A DNA stretch of 64,000 nt from DAOPKN01 sp035391225 (GCA_035391225.1 DAOPKN010000001.1:1-64000); one strand, 5' to 3'; positions 24,073 through 35,400 are shown, counted from the first letter of the stretch. The notes: generated by a model from the letters alone, not told the origin. Translations and numbers: made by a program.

Positions 24073-25565
24073 ATGAAACGCTTCTTCCTTGTGCTTGCTT
24101 CCCTTCTTGGTGTCTTTCTTTTCACCAGCTGCTCGGTTTCGGCCAACTTTGACACGGATACTGCCATCCAGTTTTTCTTGCAATGGCTCGTGGGGCAGGG
24201 GATTCCCGAGAATCCGGACACGCCCATGGCGGGTTTTCTGCTCGGCCAAGTGGGTGCGGGAAGCGTGGTTTCCGCGCACGTTCCCGCCGAGGAAAATGCT
24301 TCCCGGGCATCCGCTCCGTTGGAAGAAAATGGATGGTTGTTCTACCTGGATGAAGCCCCACGGGCGTTCTACGGGCACCCCGGGAGGATCCTGGTCGTGG
24401 GGCAAAGCGGCAAGGTGCTCTACGCGGATCAAACGCAGGGGTGGCCCACCGTGGATGGCGAATGCCCGGAGGCACTGGATAGCCCTTCTTCCGATGCGTA
24501 CTACCAGGCGATGGTGTGGAATCCCTGGAACTTGCTCAAGCCCGTGTTCCAGGAGAAAACCTGGAGCCCTGCGGAGATATCCTTGAGCTTCAAGGGCGCG
24601 ATCGTGTGGAACGGAATCAGTACCAACCAGCCGTTGTACCACGAAGCCTCCAACATGCACGCACAGGTGTTGGCGGACATGAAAGCCATGTACGGCGATA
24701 GCCGCGTGGTTTCCCTCACGAATCCCACCTCGCCGGAAGATGCCCCCGCGTATCGCTTGCGGGCCGCTATCAACCAGTTGATCTTCTACCAGAATGTTTC
24801 GGTGATCACGCTGTACATCATCGCCCACGGTGGGGTTGGAGTGGTGGAAATCGCCGACGGGGGATTGAACGTGGACGGGTTCCGCTACGTTTTCCGGGAG
24901 TACCCGGATATCACGTTTGCCTTTCTGCTGGAAAGTTGTAATTCGGGAAACTTCGTCACGCGCTTGAGCGGAGACATGGCGGAAGACAACGTGGACGTGA
25001 TGATCGCCTCCACCTATTGGAACCAGGGTGCCTACGCGGACGAGGACACGATGGAGGTCGCTTCCCCGGAAAGGGGAGGGGTGCGAGGTTGGGTGGATGA
25101 CTACAACCCCGAGGATGCCTACGCGGAATGGTCCAGCGATTTCTTGATGAAACTCGCTGCCTGGACCACTGGGGACCGATGGGCGCAAGTACAGGAATAT
25201 GCCCGGATGCGGGGAATCGACCCGAGCTTTGCGTTGTATTACCACTGCTTCTGGGATGTCAAGGGCTCCCCCTGGTTTCCTCCCTTGGGAGATTTCGTGC
25301 CGGGAGAGACGACGTGGACCCTCCGCGAGCGCTCCGGCATTGACAAGCAAACACCCCGCATCTACGTGGAGTGGGAANNNNNNNNNNNNNNNNNNNNNNN
25401 NNNNNNNNNNNNNNNNNNNNNNNNNNNNNNNNNNNNNNNNNNNNNNNNNNNNNNNNNNNNNNNNNNNNNNNNNNNNNCCGCGAGCGCTCCGGCATTGACA
25501 AGCAAACACCCCGCATCTACGTGGAGTGGGAAGCGGAGGTCGACTCGAACGAAGACCGTTCATGA
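24073..25565 (+). CDS. Caspase-fold (clan CD peptidase-like) lipoprotein, interrupted by a gap artefact
   Basis: With the 155-base gap artefact removed this is one 445-residue protein. ATG 24073 opens a signal peptide with a lipobox (LFTSCS, Cys20), so it is probably a membrane-anchored lipoprotein facing outwards. Two motifs spaced 37 residues apart match the clan CD catalytic dyad: His252 in YIIAHGGVG and Cys289 in FLLESCNSGNF, each after a hydrophobic strand. That spacing and the ESCxSG pattern are typical of caspase-like, legumain (C13) and clostripain-like peptidases. The surrounding sequence shows no closer family that I recognise. The long N-terminal part (residues 25-215) may be a prodomain or binding domain. 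It stands alone with its own promoter. Confidence 0.75.
25323..25532. other. Contig join: 100 N flanked by an exact 55-bp duplication
   Basis: Bases 25323-25377 equal 25478-25532. Collapsing the duplicate and the Ns puts the end of the caspase-like gene back in frame. Confidence 0.95.
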
Positions 25566-25586
25566 ATGAACCAAGGGGAAGAAAAT

Positions 25587-25595
25587 TGGTATAAT
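25587..25595 (+). promoter_or_regulatory. Extended -10 (TGGTATAAT) for the 1549-residue hybrid kinase
   Basis: A perfect TATAAT with TGG directly before it, about 120 bases upstream of the ATG. No -35 match is seen. Confidence 0.6.
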
Positions 25596-25716
25596 ATGTT
25601 TCAGAATTGCTGTTCTTTTCCGATTCCTGGATAGGAAGAGGGTAGTGAGAGAAAAAGAATTGTTTTTCCCGATTGGCCAAACGAACGGTCGGGTCTTCGG
25701 TTAGGAGGATGGGCTC

Positions 25717-28700
25717 ATGAAACCAGATTTTTATCGGAATGTGTTGATGAAATCACCCATTGGGTACGGATTGCATAAAATCATCTTGGATGGGAAAGGG
25801 GTTCCTTGCGATTACGAGTTCCTGGAAGTCAACGAGGCATTCGAAAGGTTGACCGGGTTACGCTCCGAGGAAATCCTTGGCAAGAAGATAACCCAGGTGA
25901 TTCCCGGATTTGAAACGGAAAGCTTCGACTGGATCCAAACGTATGGAGAGGTGGCACTCGAAGGGAAAGATATCGAGTTTGAGCAGTTTTCCGAGCACCT
26001 GCACCGTTGGTACAACGTGGAAGCTTACTGCCCCGAAGAAGGGTATTTCGTGACCAAGTTCCTGGATACCACCGATCAGCACGTCGTTTCCGATATTTCC
26101 AAGGAACTCAACTCCTATTCCGCGGAGTACCTACCCTACGAGCGCATCTTGCAAAGGATGGTTTCCCTCTCCGGGGGAAAATACGGGGTGTTGAACTGCT
26201 ACGAGGAAAGCCAGGAGGAATCCCGGGTAGTAGCGGTTTGTGGCGAGGAAAAAGAGTTGTACCAAGTAGGGGAGATCCTGGGGTTTGGGCTGGAAGGGAT
26301 GCGAATGGTACTCAATCCCAGCCTGGAGCAAAAACAAGTAGGGGTAAAAACCGCCTTCTTTTCCTCTTTGGAGGAACTGGCTGGTGATATCTTGCCGAAG
26401 GGGTCTATCCGGGAAATCCAGCGGGCCTTTCACCTGGGAGAGGTCGAGGTTGTTCGCGTGTTCCACGAAAACACCAAGCTTGCGGATTTTACCATTCTTT
26501 TCCCAGAAAACCAGCCTCCTGAAAGTAGGCCCCTTGTGGAAACCTACGCGGATTTACTCGGAATGATGTTCTTGCGCGTGCGCGCGGAAAAGGAACTGAA
26601 AGAGAACCTGCAAAGGATGGAACTGGCGATGGATGCGGGAGAACACGGTTTCTGGGATTGGAACCTGGACACCGACGACATTTTCTTCAGCCCCGGCTAC
26701 TACACGATGCTGGGATACGCCCCCGGGGAGCTTCCCATGAAAAAAGAAACCTGGGTGGAATTGATGCACCCGGAGGATCGCGAAAAGATCGTTCCGATGG
26801 TGGAAAAATTCGTGAGCAGCGCGCAGCCTTTCCAGGTGGAGTTTCGGCTCAAATGCAAGGACGGCAGCTGGAAGTGGATTTCCGGGCGGGGAAAGAGTTT
26901 CGAAATGGACGAAAACGGCGAACCACGAAGAGCGGTGGGGGTGCACGTAGATATTTCCCAGCTCAAGAAGGTAGAGCAGGAGATCCGCGAAAGCGAATTG
27001 CGCTTCAACCTTGCCATGGAAGGCACCGGGGCAGGCATGTGGGACTGGGACATGGTCAACGACCGCGTGCACTTCTCTCCGCGCTGGAAGAGCATGTTGG
27101 GGTACGCCCCCGACGAGGTGGAGGACGCCTTTTCGGGTTGGGCCAAGCTATGGCACCCGGATGACCGCGAGAGGATCCAGCAGGCGATGGATGATTTCCT
27201 CGCCGGAAAAACCAGCCAGTACCGAATCCTGCATCGCCTGCGCCACAAGGACGGAAGCTGGCGTTGGATCATCACGCGCGGGGGGATCATCAAGGATGCC
27301 GAAGGCAAACCGGTGCGCTGGTGTGGCACAAACATCGATGTAACCGAACAAAAACAGGCGGAAGAAGAGCTGGAGGGTTTCTTCTCCGTGAACTTGGATC
27401 TTCTTTGCATCGCGGATACAGAGGGGAATTTCCTCAAGCTGAACAGCGCCTGGGAAAAAACCCTTGGGTATCCCCTGGAAGAATTGCTGGAGAGAAAGTT
27501 CCTGGATTTCGTCCACCCCGAGGACGTGGAAGGAACGCTCCAAGCGATGAAAAAGCTGGAGAAGCAGCGGGATGTCCTCAATTTCGTGAACCGTTACCGC
27601 TGCAAGGATGGTTCCTATCGCTTCATTGAGTGGCGATCCCATCCCGCCGGAAAAAGGGTTTTCGCGGCAGCGAGAGATATCACCGAGCACATGCAGATCG
27701 AAAACCGCTTGCGCGAGAGTGAGGCCAATTTCCGTGCCTTTTTCGAAAGCATCAACGATTTGATCTTCGTGGCTTCTCCAGACGGAACCATCTTCTTCAC
27801 CAACCCCGCCGTTCGCAACAAGTTGGGGTATTCCGCGGATGAACTGCAGAATATGCACGTGCTCGACGTGCATCCGGCAGAAAAGAGGAAAGAGGCGGAA
27901 AAGATTTTCGGGGAGATGTTTCAGGGGCTGCGGGATTTTTGCCCACTTCCGCTCCAAAGGAAAGATGGCAAGTTTGTTCCCGTGGAAACGCGCGTGTGGT
28001 TCGGGACCTGGAATGGCAAAGAATGCATTTACGGGATTTCCAAGGATCTTTCCGAGCAGCAAGCTGCCCTGGAGAAGTTCCAAAAACTCTTCGACGCCAA
28101 TCCCGCTCTGCTCGCAGTTTCTTCGCTTCCGGACCGGCGTTTTGTCGACGTGAACCAGGCCTTCGTGGAGAAGCTTGGGTACGCGCGCGCCGAGGTGGTT
28201 GGCAAAACATCTGGTGACTTGGACATTTTCGTGCAACCGGAAAAGCAACTTGAGGTGGCACAGCAGCTTCGCGAAAAGGGAAGCATGAAGAATATCGAGC
28301 TCAAGGTGCGCACCAAGGAAGGACGAATACTGGATGGTCTGTTTTCCGGGGAAGTGATTTCGAACCAGGTGGAATCGGTATTCCTCACCGTGATGACGGA
28401 CATCACCGCGCAGAAGGAAGCAGAGGAAGCGGCGAAAGCCGCCAGCCGTGCCAAGTCGGAGTTTTTGGCAAACATGTCCCACGAAATCCGTACCCCCCTC
28501 AACGGAGTCATTGGTTTCTCGGAACTGCTCATGGCTTCCAAGCTTAACGAGGCCCAACGCAAGTACATGGAAAACATCCATTCCTCTGCCCACGTGCTGA
28601 TGGACTTGATCAACGATATCCTGGATTTCTCCAAGATCGAAGCAGGGAAGCTTGAGCTGGATGAGCAACCCATCAACGTGGTGGACCTCGTGGAGAAAAC

Positions 28701-30366
28701 CGTAGAGGTCGTGAAGTACAGTGCCCACACGAAAGGGCTGGAATTGCTCATGGATATTCAACCGGGGATACCCAAGACCGTGGTAGCAGACGATGTTCGA
28801 CTCAAGCAGGTGCTCACGAACCTGCTGGGTAACGCGGTGAAGTTCACCGAGAAGGGAGAAGTCGAATTGAAGGTTCGCGCCCGGGGAATCGATAGGGAGA
28901 ACGGCAAGGTTTCGCTTGTTTTTTCGGTGAGGGATACTGGGATCGGGATTTCCTCCCAAGCCCGGAGCAAGCTTTTCCAAGCTTTTTCCCAGGGAGACAC
29001 TTCCACCACCCGTTCCTACGGTGGATCGGGATTGGGGTTGGTGATTTCCAACCGGTTGTTGGAAAAGATGGGAAGCAGCATCGAAGTGGAGAGCACCCCG
29101 GGGCAAGGGAGCATCTTTTCTTTCCAATTAACGCTTCCCTTCACGGATAGCGAATCGAAGAAGTCCATTCCGTTGGAAATCCGCCGGGTACTCGTCGTGG
29201 ATGACAACAAGAACAACCGGACCATTTTGGAAGACATGTTGGCCTTTCGAAACATCGAATGTACCCTGGCCGCCAATGGGATTGAAGCCTTGGAAAAGGT
29301 GCGGGAAGAGGGTCCGTTCGAAGTGATCATCGTAGACTATAACATGCCTTTCATGGATGGCCTGGAAGTGATCCGCAACATCCGGCTGAAACTCAATCTT
29401 CCAGCAGAAAAACAACCCGTGGTTTTGTTGTACAGCTCCTCGGAGGATGCACGGATCCAATCTGCCTGTCGAAAGTTGGGGGTGCAATTCAAGCTCATCA
29501 AGCCGGTGAAGATGGATGAATTCTTCCGGGTTTTGGGGACCATCGGGGGTTGGGTGGAGACGGGTTCTATCCCCGGGGGTACCGAGGGAACCCCCCAAGA
29601 GCAATTGGTTTCCCCGGGTGTCGATCAAGGCTTGGAAATCCTGGACGTGGAGAATTTGCGGATCCTTGTTGCGGAGGACAACGATGTCAACATGATGTTG
29701 ATCAAGGCAATGATCGGGCAAATCCTTCCAGGAGTGGAAATCCAGGAAGCGGCCGACGGGGTGGAAGCGGTCGAATGCTTTCGAGAAAACAACCCGGACT
29801 TGGTTTTCATGGATATCCAGATGCCAAAAACGGATGGGTACCAAGCCACCCGGGAGATCCGCCGAATCGAGGGAGACGCCGGTACACACGTTCCCATCGT
29901 GGCGCTGACGGCCCGTGCCGTGAAAGGAGAGCGGGAAAAATGCCTGGAAAACGGACTGGATGACTACCTGACAAAGCCGATCCATTCCGGGGAGCTTCGA
30001 CGCGTTCTCCAGTTCTACTTGAAGGAAACCCGGGAGAAACCCGTTTTACATTTCGATCGCGAGGAGTTGCTCGCCCGACTTGGAAACGATCCCGAAAGCG
30101 TCCAGCAACTCTTGGAATACGCCCATTCGCGCATTCCACAGATCCTTGGGGAGCTGGGAAATGCGTACGAGGATGGGAGGATCCTTGAGGCAAACCGCCT
30201 TGCCCATTCACTCAAGGGACTTGCACTCAATTTGAGTTTCCCCCGGCTTGCCAAGGTTGCAAGGCAGCTGGAAAAGATGGATTTCCCCGACCTGGCCCAG
30301 GTCAGGGTTTTGCTTTCCCAGCTGGAGGAGGAAGTCCAGTTCTTGATTCCCGAAATGGGCGGGTAA
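25717..30366 (+). CDS. Soluble 1549-residue hybrid kinase: PAS-GAF-like-5xPAS-HisKA-HATPase-2xREC-HPt
   Basis: No membrane helix or signal is seen, so it is cytoplasmic. In order: PAS (10-130), a GAF-like module (140-300), five PAS domains (about 308-425, 430-550, 555-670, 675-795, 795-905), HisKA with His922 in NMSHEIRTPLNG, HATPase_c ending near 1145, REC1 with Asp1207 in VDYNMPFMDG, REC2 with Asp1366 in MDIQMPKTDG, and HPt with His1497 in AHSLKGLAL. All phosphotransfer residues are present, giving a full His-Asp-His relay with two receivers. ATG 25717 follows TTAGGAGGATGGGCTC. It heads a three-kinase group on the plus strand and resembles the gene at 32453 in domain order and in its first two modules. 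Confidence 0.94.
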   Translation: MKPDFYRNVLMKSPIGYGLHKIILDGKGVPCDYEFLEVNEAFERLTGLRSEEILGKKITQVIPGFETESFDWIQTYGEVALEGKDIEFEQFSEHLHRWYNVEAYCPEEGYFVTKFLDTTDQHVVSDISKELNSYSAEYLPYERILQRMVSLSGGKYGVLNCYEESQEESRVVAVCGEEKELYQVGEILGFGLEGMRMVLNPSLEQKQVGVKTAFFSSLEELAGDILPKGSIREIQRAFHLGEVEVVRVFHENTKLADFTILFPENQPPESRPLVETYADLLGMMFLRVRAEKELKENLQRMELAMDAGEHGFWDWNLDTDDIFFSPGYYTMLGYAPGELPMKKETWVELMHPEDREKIVPMVEKFVSSAQPFQVEFRLKCKDGSWKWISGRGKSFEMDENGEPRRAVGVHVDISQLKKVEQEIRESELRFNLAMEGTGAGMWDWDMVNDRVHFSPRWKSMLGYAPDEVEDAFSGWAKLWHPDDRERIQQAMDDFLAGKTSQYRILHRLRHKDGSWRWIITRGGIIKDAEGKPVRWCGTNIDVTEQKQAEEELEGFFSVNLDLLCIADTEGNFLKLNSAWEKTLGYPLEELLERKFLDFVHPEDVEGTLQAMKKLEKQRDVLNFVNRYRCKDGSYRFIEWRSHPAGKRVFAAARDITEHMQIENRLRESEANFRAFFESINDLIFVASPDGTIFFTNPAVRNKLGYSADELQNMHVLDVHPAEKRKEAEKIFGEMFQGLRDFCPLPLQRKDGKFVPVETRVWFGTWNGKECIYGISKDLSEQQAALEKFQKLFDANPALLAVSSLPDRRFVDVNQAFVEKLGYARAEVVGKTSGDLDIFVQPEKQLEVAQQLREKGSMKNIELKVRTKEGRILDGLFSGEVISNQVESVFLTVMTDITAQKEAEEAAKAASRAKSEFLANMSHEIRTPLNGVIGFSELLMASKLNEAQRKYMENIHSSAHVLMDLINDILDFSKIEAGKLELDEQPINVVDLVEKTVEVVKYSAHTKGLELLMDIQPGIPKTVVADDVRLKQVLTNLLGNAVKFTEKGEVELKVRARGIDRENGKVSLVFSVRDTGIGISSQARSKLFQAFSQGDTSTTRSYGGSGLGLVISNRLLEKMGSSIEVESTPGQGSIFSFQLTLPFTDSESKKSIPLEIRRVLVVDDNKNNRTILEDMLAFRNIECTLAANGIEALEKVREEGPFEVIIVDYNMPFMDGLEVIRNIRLKLNLPAEKQPVVLLYSSSEDARIQSACRKLGVQFKLIKPVKMDEFFRVLGTIGGWVETGSIPGGTEGTPQEQLVSPGVDQGLEILDVENLRILVAEDNDVNMMLIKAMIGQILPGVEIQEAADGVEAVECFRENNPDLVFMDIQMPKTDGYQATREIRRIEGDAGTHVPIVALTARAVKGEREKCLENGLDDYLTKPIHSGELRRVLQFYLKETREKPVLHFDREELLARLGNDPESVQQLLEYAHSRIPQILGELGNAYEDGRILEANRLAHSLKGLALNLSFPRLAKVARQLEKMDFPDLAQVRVLLSQLEEEVQFLIPEMGG

Positions 30367-30386
30367 GGTTTTTGGGAGGACACCAA

Positions 30387-32228
30387 ATGGAACAAGGTAA
30401 GAAGCTAATTCTTCTCGTGGAAGACGAACCGGTAGTGGGGAAGATTCAGAAGAAGCACTTGCTGGAAAGGGGATACGAGGTACAACACGTCTCCTCCGGA
30501 GAGGACGCCGTTGGCTTCGTGGAGCACCATCCCCACGTGGTTGACCTCTTGCTAATGGATATCGATCTGGGAGAAGGAATTGATGGAACCCAGGCTTCTC
30601 GCGAGATCTTGGAGAAAGAGGAGATCCCCATCCTTTTCTTTTCGTCGCACGTGGAAAAGGAGGTGGTGCGAAAAACCAGGGGGATTCCCCACTTCGGGTA
30701 CGTGGTCAAGGCTTCCGGTCCAGAGGTTTTGGATGCTTCCATTCAAGTTGCTCTCCAACTGCACCAGGCAAACCAAGAGGTAGAACAGAAAACCCTCGCC
30801 CTGGAAAAGGCAAACCAAGAACTCCGGGAAAGTGAACGCCGGTTCCGTGCGGTGTATGAAAACATGGCACTGGGAGTGGCGCAGGTTTCCCTTTCTTTCC
30901 GCATACTTGCGGCAAACCCCGCCTACTGCCGTTTGTTGGGGTACTCCGAAAAAGAACTTGTTGGGAAACACTTGGAAGAAATCACCGCACCCGAGGTGCT
31001 GGAAAAAAACCTCCAGCTGCAAGAGCAGCTGGGAAGAGGGGAGATCGACCATTTCCGGCTGGAGAAAACATTCCTTCGGAAGAACAGGGATACAGTGCAC
31101 GGGATCCTGGATGCCAACCTGGTTCGGACGGAAACGGGAAAACCTTCCTATTTCCTGGGCACCGTGGTGGATATCACTCTTCGCAAGACGATGGAACGTT
31201 CCTTGCAGCAAAACGAAGAGCGGTATCGCAAGGCACAGCAAATCGGTCAGATAGGGAACTGGGAATTGGACCTGGGCTCCGGAAAAATCTGGGGTTCCGA
31301 TGGGGCCAAGCGGTTGTTTGGTTTCCCGTTGGACGAGGATTCTTTTTCCCTGGAAGCCATCGAACGCTGCATCCCGGAAAGGGAAAGGGTGCACCAAGCT
31401 CTCCTGGATTTACTCGAGAAACAAATCCCGTACGATATCACCTACGAGATACAACCCGCGGATGGTTCGGAGAAACGTTTTCTCCATTCCAATGCAGAAG
31501 TCCTTCGAAACGAACACGCTATGCCCCAAAAAGTGCTGGGAGTGATACACGATGTCAGCCAGCAAGTTGCTACGGAACGGGAGTTGACAGGGCTGGTGGA
31601 AATCAAAGAAACCCTGTTGCGCGAGCTGAACCACCGGGTGAAGAACAACTTGAACGCCATTTCCAGCTTGCTCGAGTTGGAGATTCCGCGGTTGCCCGAT
31701 CCGCTTTCGCAAGAAATCTTTCGAAAAACCCGGCACCGGATAAAAAGCATGTCCTCGCTGTACGACAGCCTCCTCAGGACGGGCAACATCAACCGAGTCG
31801 CCCTGGATGAATATGTCCAAACCCTTTCCCGGTCCCTTTTTTCCTCTCTTGGCGCAGAAAGGCGAAACGTGATGCTTGCGTTGGACGTGGAACCGGTCTG
31901 CATTGATGCAAGCAAAGCAGTCCCCATTGGATTGATCCTCCACGAGCTCCTCACGAACGCGATGAAATACGCATTTCCCTCCGGGCGTTCAGGTACGGTG
32001 CGTGTTGTTCTTGCGCCCCGCGCGGGTCGAGCCCAGTTGGGGGTTTGCGACGATGGCGTGGGTTTCCCCTCTTCCCCTCCGCTCCCCGCGCCTTCGGTGG
32101 AAAGCAAGGGTTTGGGACTGATGCTCGTCGAGGTGCTCGCCCGCCAAATTGGCGCGGAATTCCGCGTGGAACAGCGGCAAGGGGCAAGCATTTGGCTGGT
32201 ATTCGATTCTTCTTGCATTTCCGACTGA
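30387..32228 (+). CDS. REC-PAS-PAS-HisKA_2 sensor kinase
   Basis: This is a 613-residue cytoplasmic protein. An N-terminal receiver has LVEDEPVV and acceptor Asp58 in LLMDIDLGEG. A coiled linker (QANQEVEQKTLALEKANQEL) joins it to two PAS domains (about 155-275 and 280-395). The kinase is of the HisKA_2/HWE-like type, with His416 in RELNHRVKNNLNAISS and an ATPase domain with HELLTNAMKYAFP and VCDDGVGF. Such kinases usually signal to unlinked regulators. Its receiver could be fed by the HPt of the large kinase 20 bases upstream, making a two-protein relay (inference). ATG 30387 follows GGGAGGA. Confidence 0.93.
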   Translation: MEQGKKLILLVEDEPVVGKIQKKHLLERGYEVQHVSSGEDAVGFVEHHPHVVDLLLMDIDLGEGIDGTQASREILEKEEIPILFFSSHVEKEVVRKTRGIPHFGYVVKASGPEVLDASIQVALQLHQANQEVEQKTLALEKANQELRESERRFRAVYENMALGVAQVSLSFRILAANPAYCRLLGYSEKELVGKHLEEITAPEVLEKNLQLQEQLGRGEIDHFRLEKTFLRKNRDTVHGILDANLVRTETGKPSYFLGTVVDITLRKTMERSLQQNEERYRKAQQIGQIGNWELDLGSGKIWGSDGAKRLFGFPLDEDSFSLEAIERCIPERERVHQALLDLLEKQIPYDITYEIQPADGSEKRFLHSNAEVLRNEHAMPQKVLGVIHDVSQQVATERELTGLVEIKETLLRELNHRVKNNLNAISSLLELEIPRLPDPLSQEIFRKTRHRIKSMSSLYDSLLRTGNINRVALDEYVQTLSRSLFSSLGAERRNVMLALDVEPVCIDASKAVPIGLILHELLTNAMKYAFPSGRSGTVRVVLAPRAGRAQLGVCDDGVGFPSSPPLPAPSVESKGLGLMLVEVLARQIGAEFRVEQRQGASIWLVFDSSCISD

Positions 32229-32241
32229 TTTCTGGTAAAAT
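32213..32241 (+). promoter_or_regulatory. Promoter for the 1071-residue hybrid kinase
   Basis: TTGCAT (32213-32218) and TAAAAT (32236-32241) are separated by 17 bases and the -10 carries a TGG extension. It overlaps the stop of the preceding gene. Confidence 0.55.
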
Positions 32242-32281
32242 ACACTTCGACGTCTTTTCTTGTAACAGATTCCTTTTTCCC

Positions 32282-32491
32282 TTCACGGGGAGGTTTCGTG
32301 GTAGAACCATGCAATGAACTCTTTCAGGCGCCGTACNNNNNNNNNNNNNNNNNNNNNNNNNNNNNNNNNNNNNNNNNNNNNNNNNNNNNNNNNNNNNNNN
32401 NNNNNNNNNNNNNNNNNNNNNNNNNNNNNNNNNNNNTTCACGGGGAGGTTTCGTGGTAGAACCATGCAATGAACTCTTTCAGGCGCCGTAC
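32282..32491. other. Contig join: 100 N flanked by an exact 55-bp duplication
   Basis: Bases 32282-32336 equal 32437-32491 and contain the ribosome site and start of the next gene. The start therefore appears twice (GTG 32298 and GTG 32453); only one exists. Confidence 0.95.
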
Positions 32492-35400
32492 GGGTACCTT
32501 CGCTACCAGGTTGTCATGGGCCCAGAAGGAAAAGTCATGGACCTTCAGATCTTGCAGGCGAATGCGACCTTTTCTTCCCTTTTTGGCAGGGAACCGGGGG
32601 AGCTTGCGAATCGCTCTTCCCGGGAATCGCTCTTCTCGCAGCTGGAAAACCCCGAGGTGTGGCTAAAAAAAAGTTCACAGGCCTTTTTCCACGGGAAGAA
32701 GATGGAGTGGGAACAATTCCTTCCCAAGCTATCCCGCTGGTTCAAGGTGTACGCCTTTTCCGTGGAGGAAGGTACGGCTCTTTCCTTGTGGGTGGATATC
32801 ACGACGATGGTCGAAGAGAGGAACGCCCTGAGGAACAACGCCCTTTTTTTCCAGCGCTTCTTGGATGAGGAACAACGAACGCTGGACTTTGATTTTCTCT
32901 GCGAGGAACTCAAGCAGATTTGTGGTGCCAAGTACGTTGCCTTCAACCTTTTTGAACCCGATGCCAAACATTTTCGTACCCTGGGGCTGGCGGGACTCCC
33001 AGAGCACATCGAAAAAGCGGCTTCTTTCCTTGGTTTCGAGTTACGTGGGAAACGTTGGGACCCTGACCAGGTTCGAGAGGAAAAAACCGCGGGAAGAATC
33101 ATCACCCTCTTTCCTCGTTTGCACGAACTTTCGGGCCAAACGCTCTCACCTACGCTGGTAAAAATGATGGAAATGGTTTTCAGCGTGGGGCAAACAGCGG
33201 TGATTCGTATTGAACGTGATGGAGAAATCCTGGGAGATTTTACCGCCATCATGGCTGGAGGCAAACCGCTGGAAAACCCCGAGATGGTGGAGATCTTTGC
33301 TCGCCAGGTGGGACTGTTGCTTTCCCGCCGGTTGGCAGAAATGGCGCAGTTCGAAAGCGAGAGCAAGTTTCGGCACTTGTTCGATGCGAACCCCGCCCTT
33401 CTGGCGCTCTCCGATTTGCCTTTCGGCGTTTTCCAGGACGTGAACCGGGCTTTCTTAGACAAGCTGGGTTTTTCCAGGGAAGAGGTTATTGGGATGACCC
33501 CCCACCAACTTGGGATACTGGTGGACCCGGAAGCAGTCAGCTTGGCAGAAAACCATTTGCTGCGTTTCGGGAAGCTCAACGGAACCGAGTTGCAAGTGCG
33601 CACGAAGGAAGGTGAGGTGCTGACCGGGCTTTTCTCCGGGGAAAAGATCGACACCGTTGGCGAACCCTGCTACCTCACCCTGCTCACCGATATCACACCG
33701 TTGAAGAAAGCAGAAAGGGCAGCTCGAAAAGCGAGCCTGGCAAAATCGGAGTTCCTTGCGGCGATGTCCCACGAGATCCGAACCCCGCTGAGCGGAGTGA
33801 TCGGTTTTTGCGAGTTGATGATGTCGTCCTCGCTGGATGGTATGCAAAAGCGCTACATGGAGAATATCCAGGTTTCTGCTCACGCGCTGATGGAACTCAT
33901 CAACGATATCCTTGATTTTTCCAAGATCGAGGCGGGAAAGCTGGAACTGGAAATCCGCCGGGTGAACTTGCACGAATTGCTTTCGCACTGCATGGACGTA
34001 GTGAAGCTGGGAGCAAGGGAAAAGGGGTTGGAATTGCTGCTGGATATTCCTCCCGACGTTCCGGAAACGGTTATGGTGGATGGGACACGTTTGCGCCAGG
34101 TGCTGACCAACTTGCTTGGGAATGCCGTGAAGTTCACCGATTCCGGGGAGATTTCGTTGTCCGTATCCTTCGATCCCACCCCGAGGCGAGGGGGAATGCG
34201 GAGGTTTTCCTTTTTCGTGCAGGATACCGGAATTGGGATATCAGAGGAAAAGCGCAAGATGTTGTTCCAGGCATTCTCGCAGGGTGATCCATCGATTGCC
34301 CGTTCGCACGGTGGAACGGGGCTTGGGCTGGTTATTTCCAACCAGCTGTTGCAGATGATGCGAAGTTCGTTGCAACTGGAGAGCCTTCAGGGAGCCGGTA
34401 GCACCTTTTCGTTCTCGCTGGAACTGGATACCCCCTCCCAACAGCCAAGTTTCCCCCGGTTCCCGGAGCTGTTTAAGGCCATGGTGGTGGACGATAGCCA
34501 GAAAAATCGGGGAATAATGGAAAAGTTGCTCCGCGCCATGCGGATAGAAACTGTGGTAGCGGCGAATGCTTCGGAGGGATTGCGGATCCTTTCGCACGAG
34601 CCGGATGTGCGTGTTCTATTTTTGGACTTGTCTCTGCCTGGAGAGAATGCTCGGGAAACGTTGCGTAAGTTGAGTGGGGAAAGCCCATTCCTGGAAAGCG
34701 GCGGGGTCCTTGTTTTGATGGGGAACCCTGGGGATATGATTCCGCGGGTTTCTTTCCCCGATACGGGTGTTTCCCCAGTTTTCCTCGAGAAACCCGTGCA
34801 CCGGGAAAACCTGCTCCGCACTCTACAGGGGTTGGTTTACAAAGGAAGTGAAACAAAAGCACCGCAACCAGGTCTCGCGAGCGGTGAGCCTCTTGCGGAG
34901 GTTTCTGGCACTATCCAAGTGGTGGAGGACCATCCGGTGAACCGGATGTTGATCCGCGAGCTCCTGGTAAAAACCCTTCCCGGGGTGGAAGTCGTGGAAT
35001 CCATGGATGGGGAAGTAGCGCTTTCGCATTTCCAAAAGTACAACCCCGACCTCGTTTTCATGGATATCCAGCTTCCCGTAAAAGACGGGTACCAGGTTTG
35101 CCGGGAGATACGCCAAAGCGAAAAAGGCCGTGGGAAACATGTACCCATCATTGCCCTGACTGCCAGTGCCATCCAGGGCGAGGAAAAGCGATGCAGGGAG
35201 GCAGGGATGGACGGTTTCCTTTCCAAGCCACTCCTGCAGCATCCGCTGGCGGAGGTGTTGACAACGTTTTTCCCGATTCGGCCGCCCAGACCCGCGCCCT
35301 CGCGGGAATCCCTTCGGGGAAACCCGAAACGCCACTTCGATCCCCTGACCCTTTCTGAGCGCATGGGTTTTTCCGGTGAAGAGATGGTTCGGCTGGTCAC

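Noticed and set aside
23224..25680. 818-codon open frame on the minus strand
   Set aside because: It crosses two gaps and lies opposite the GH2, nucleotidyltransferase and caspase-like genes, which carry clear motifs. It is a codon-bias shadow.
27148..29127. 659-codon open frame on the minus strand
   Set aside because: It is antisense to PAS and kinase domains of the 1549-residue kinase and shows no domain pattern.
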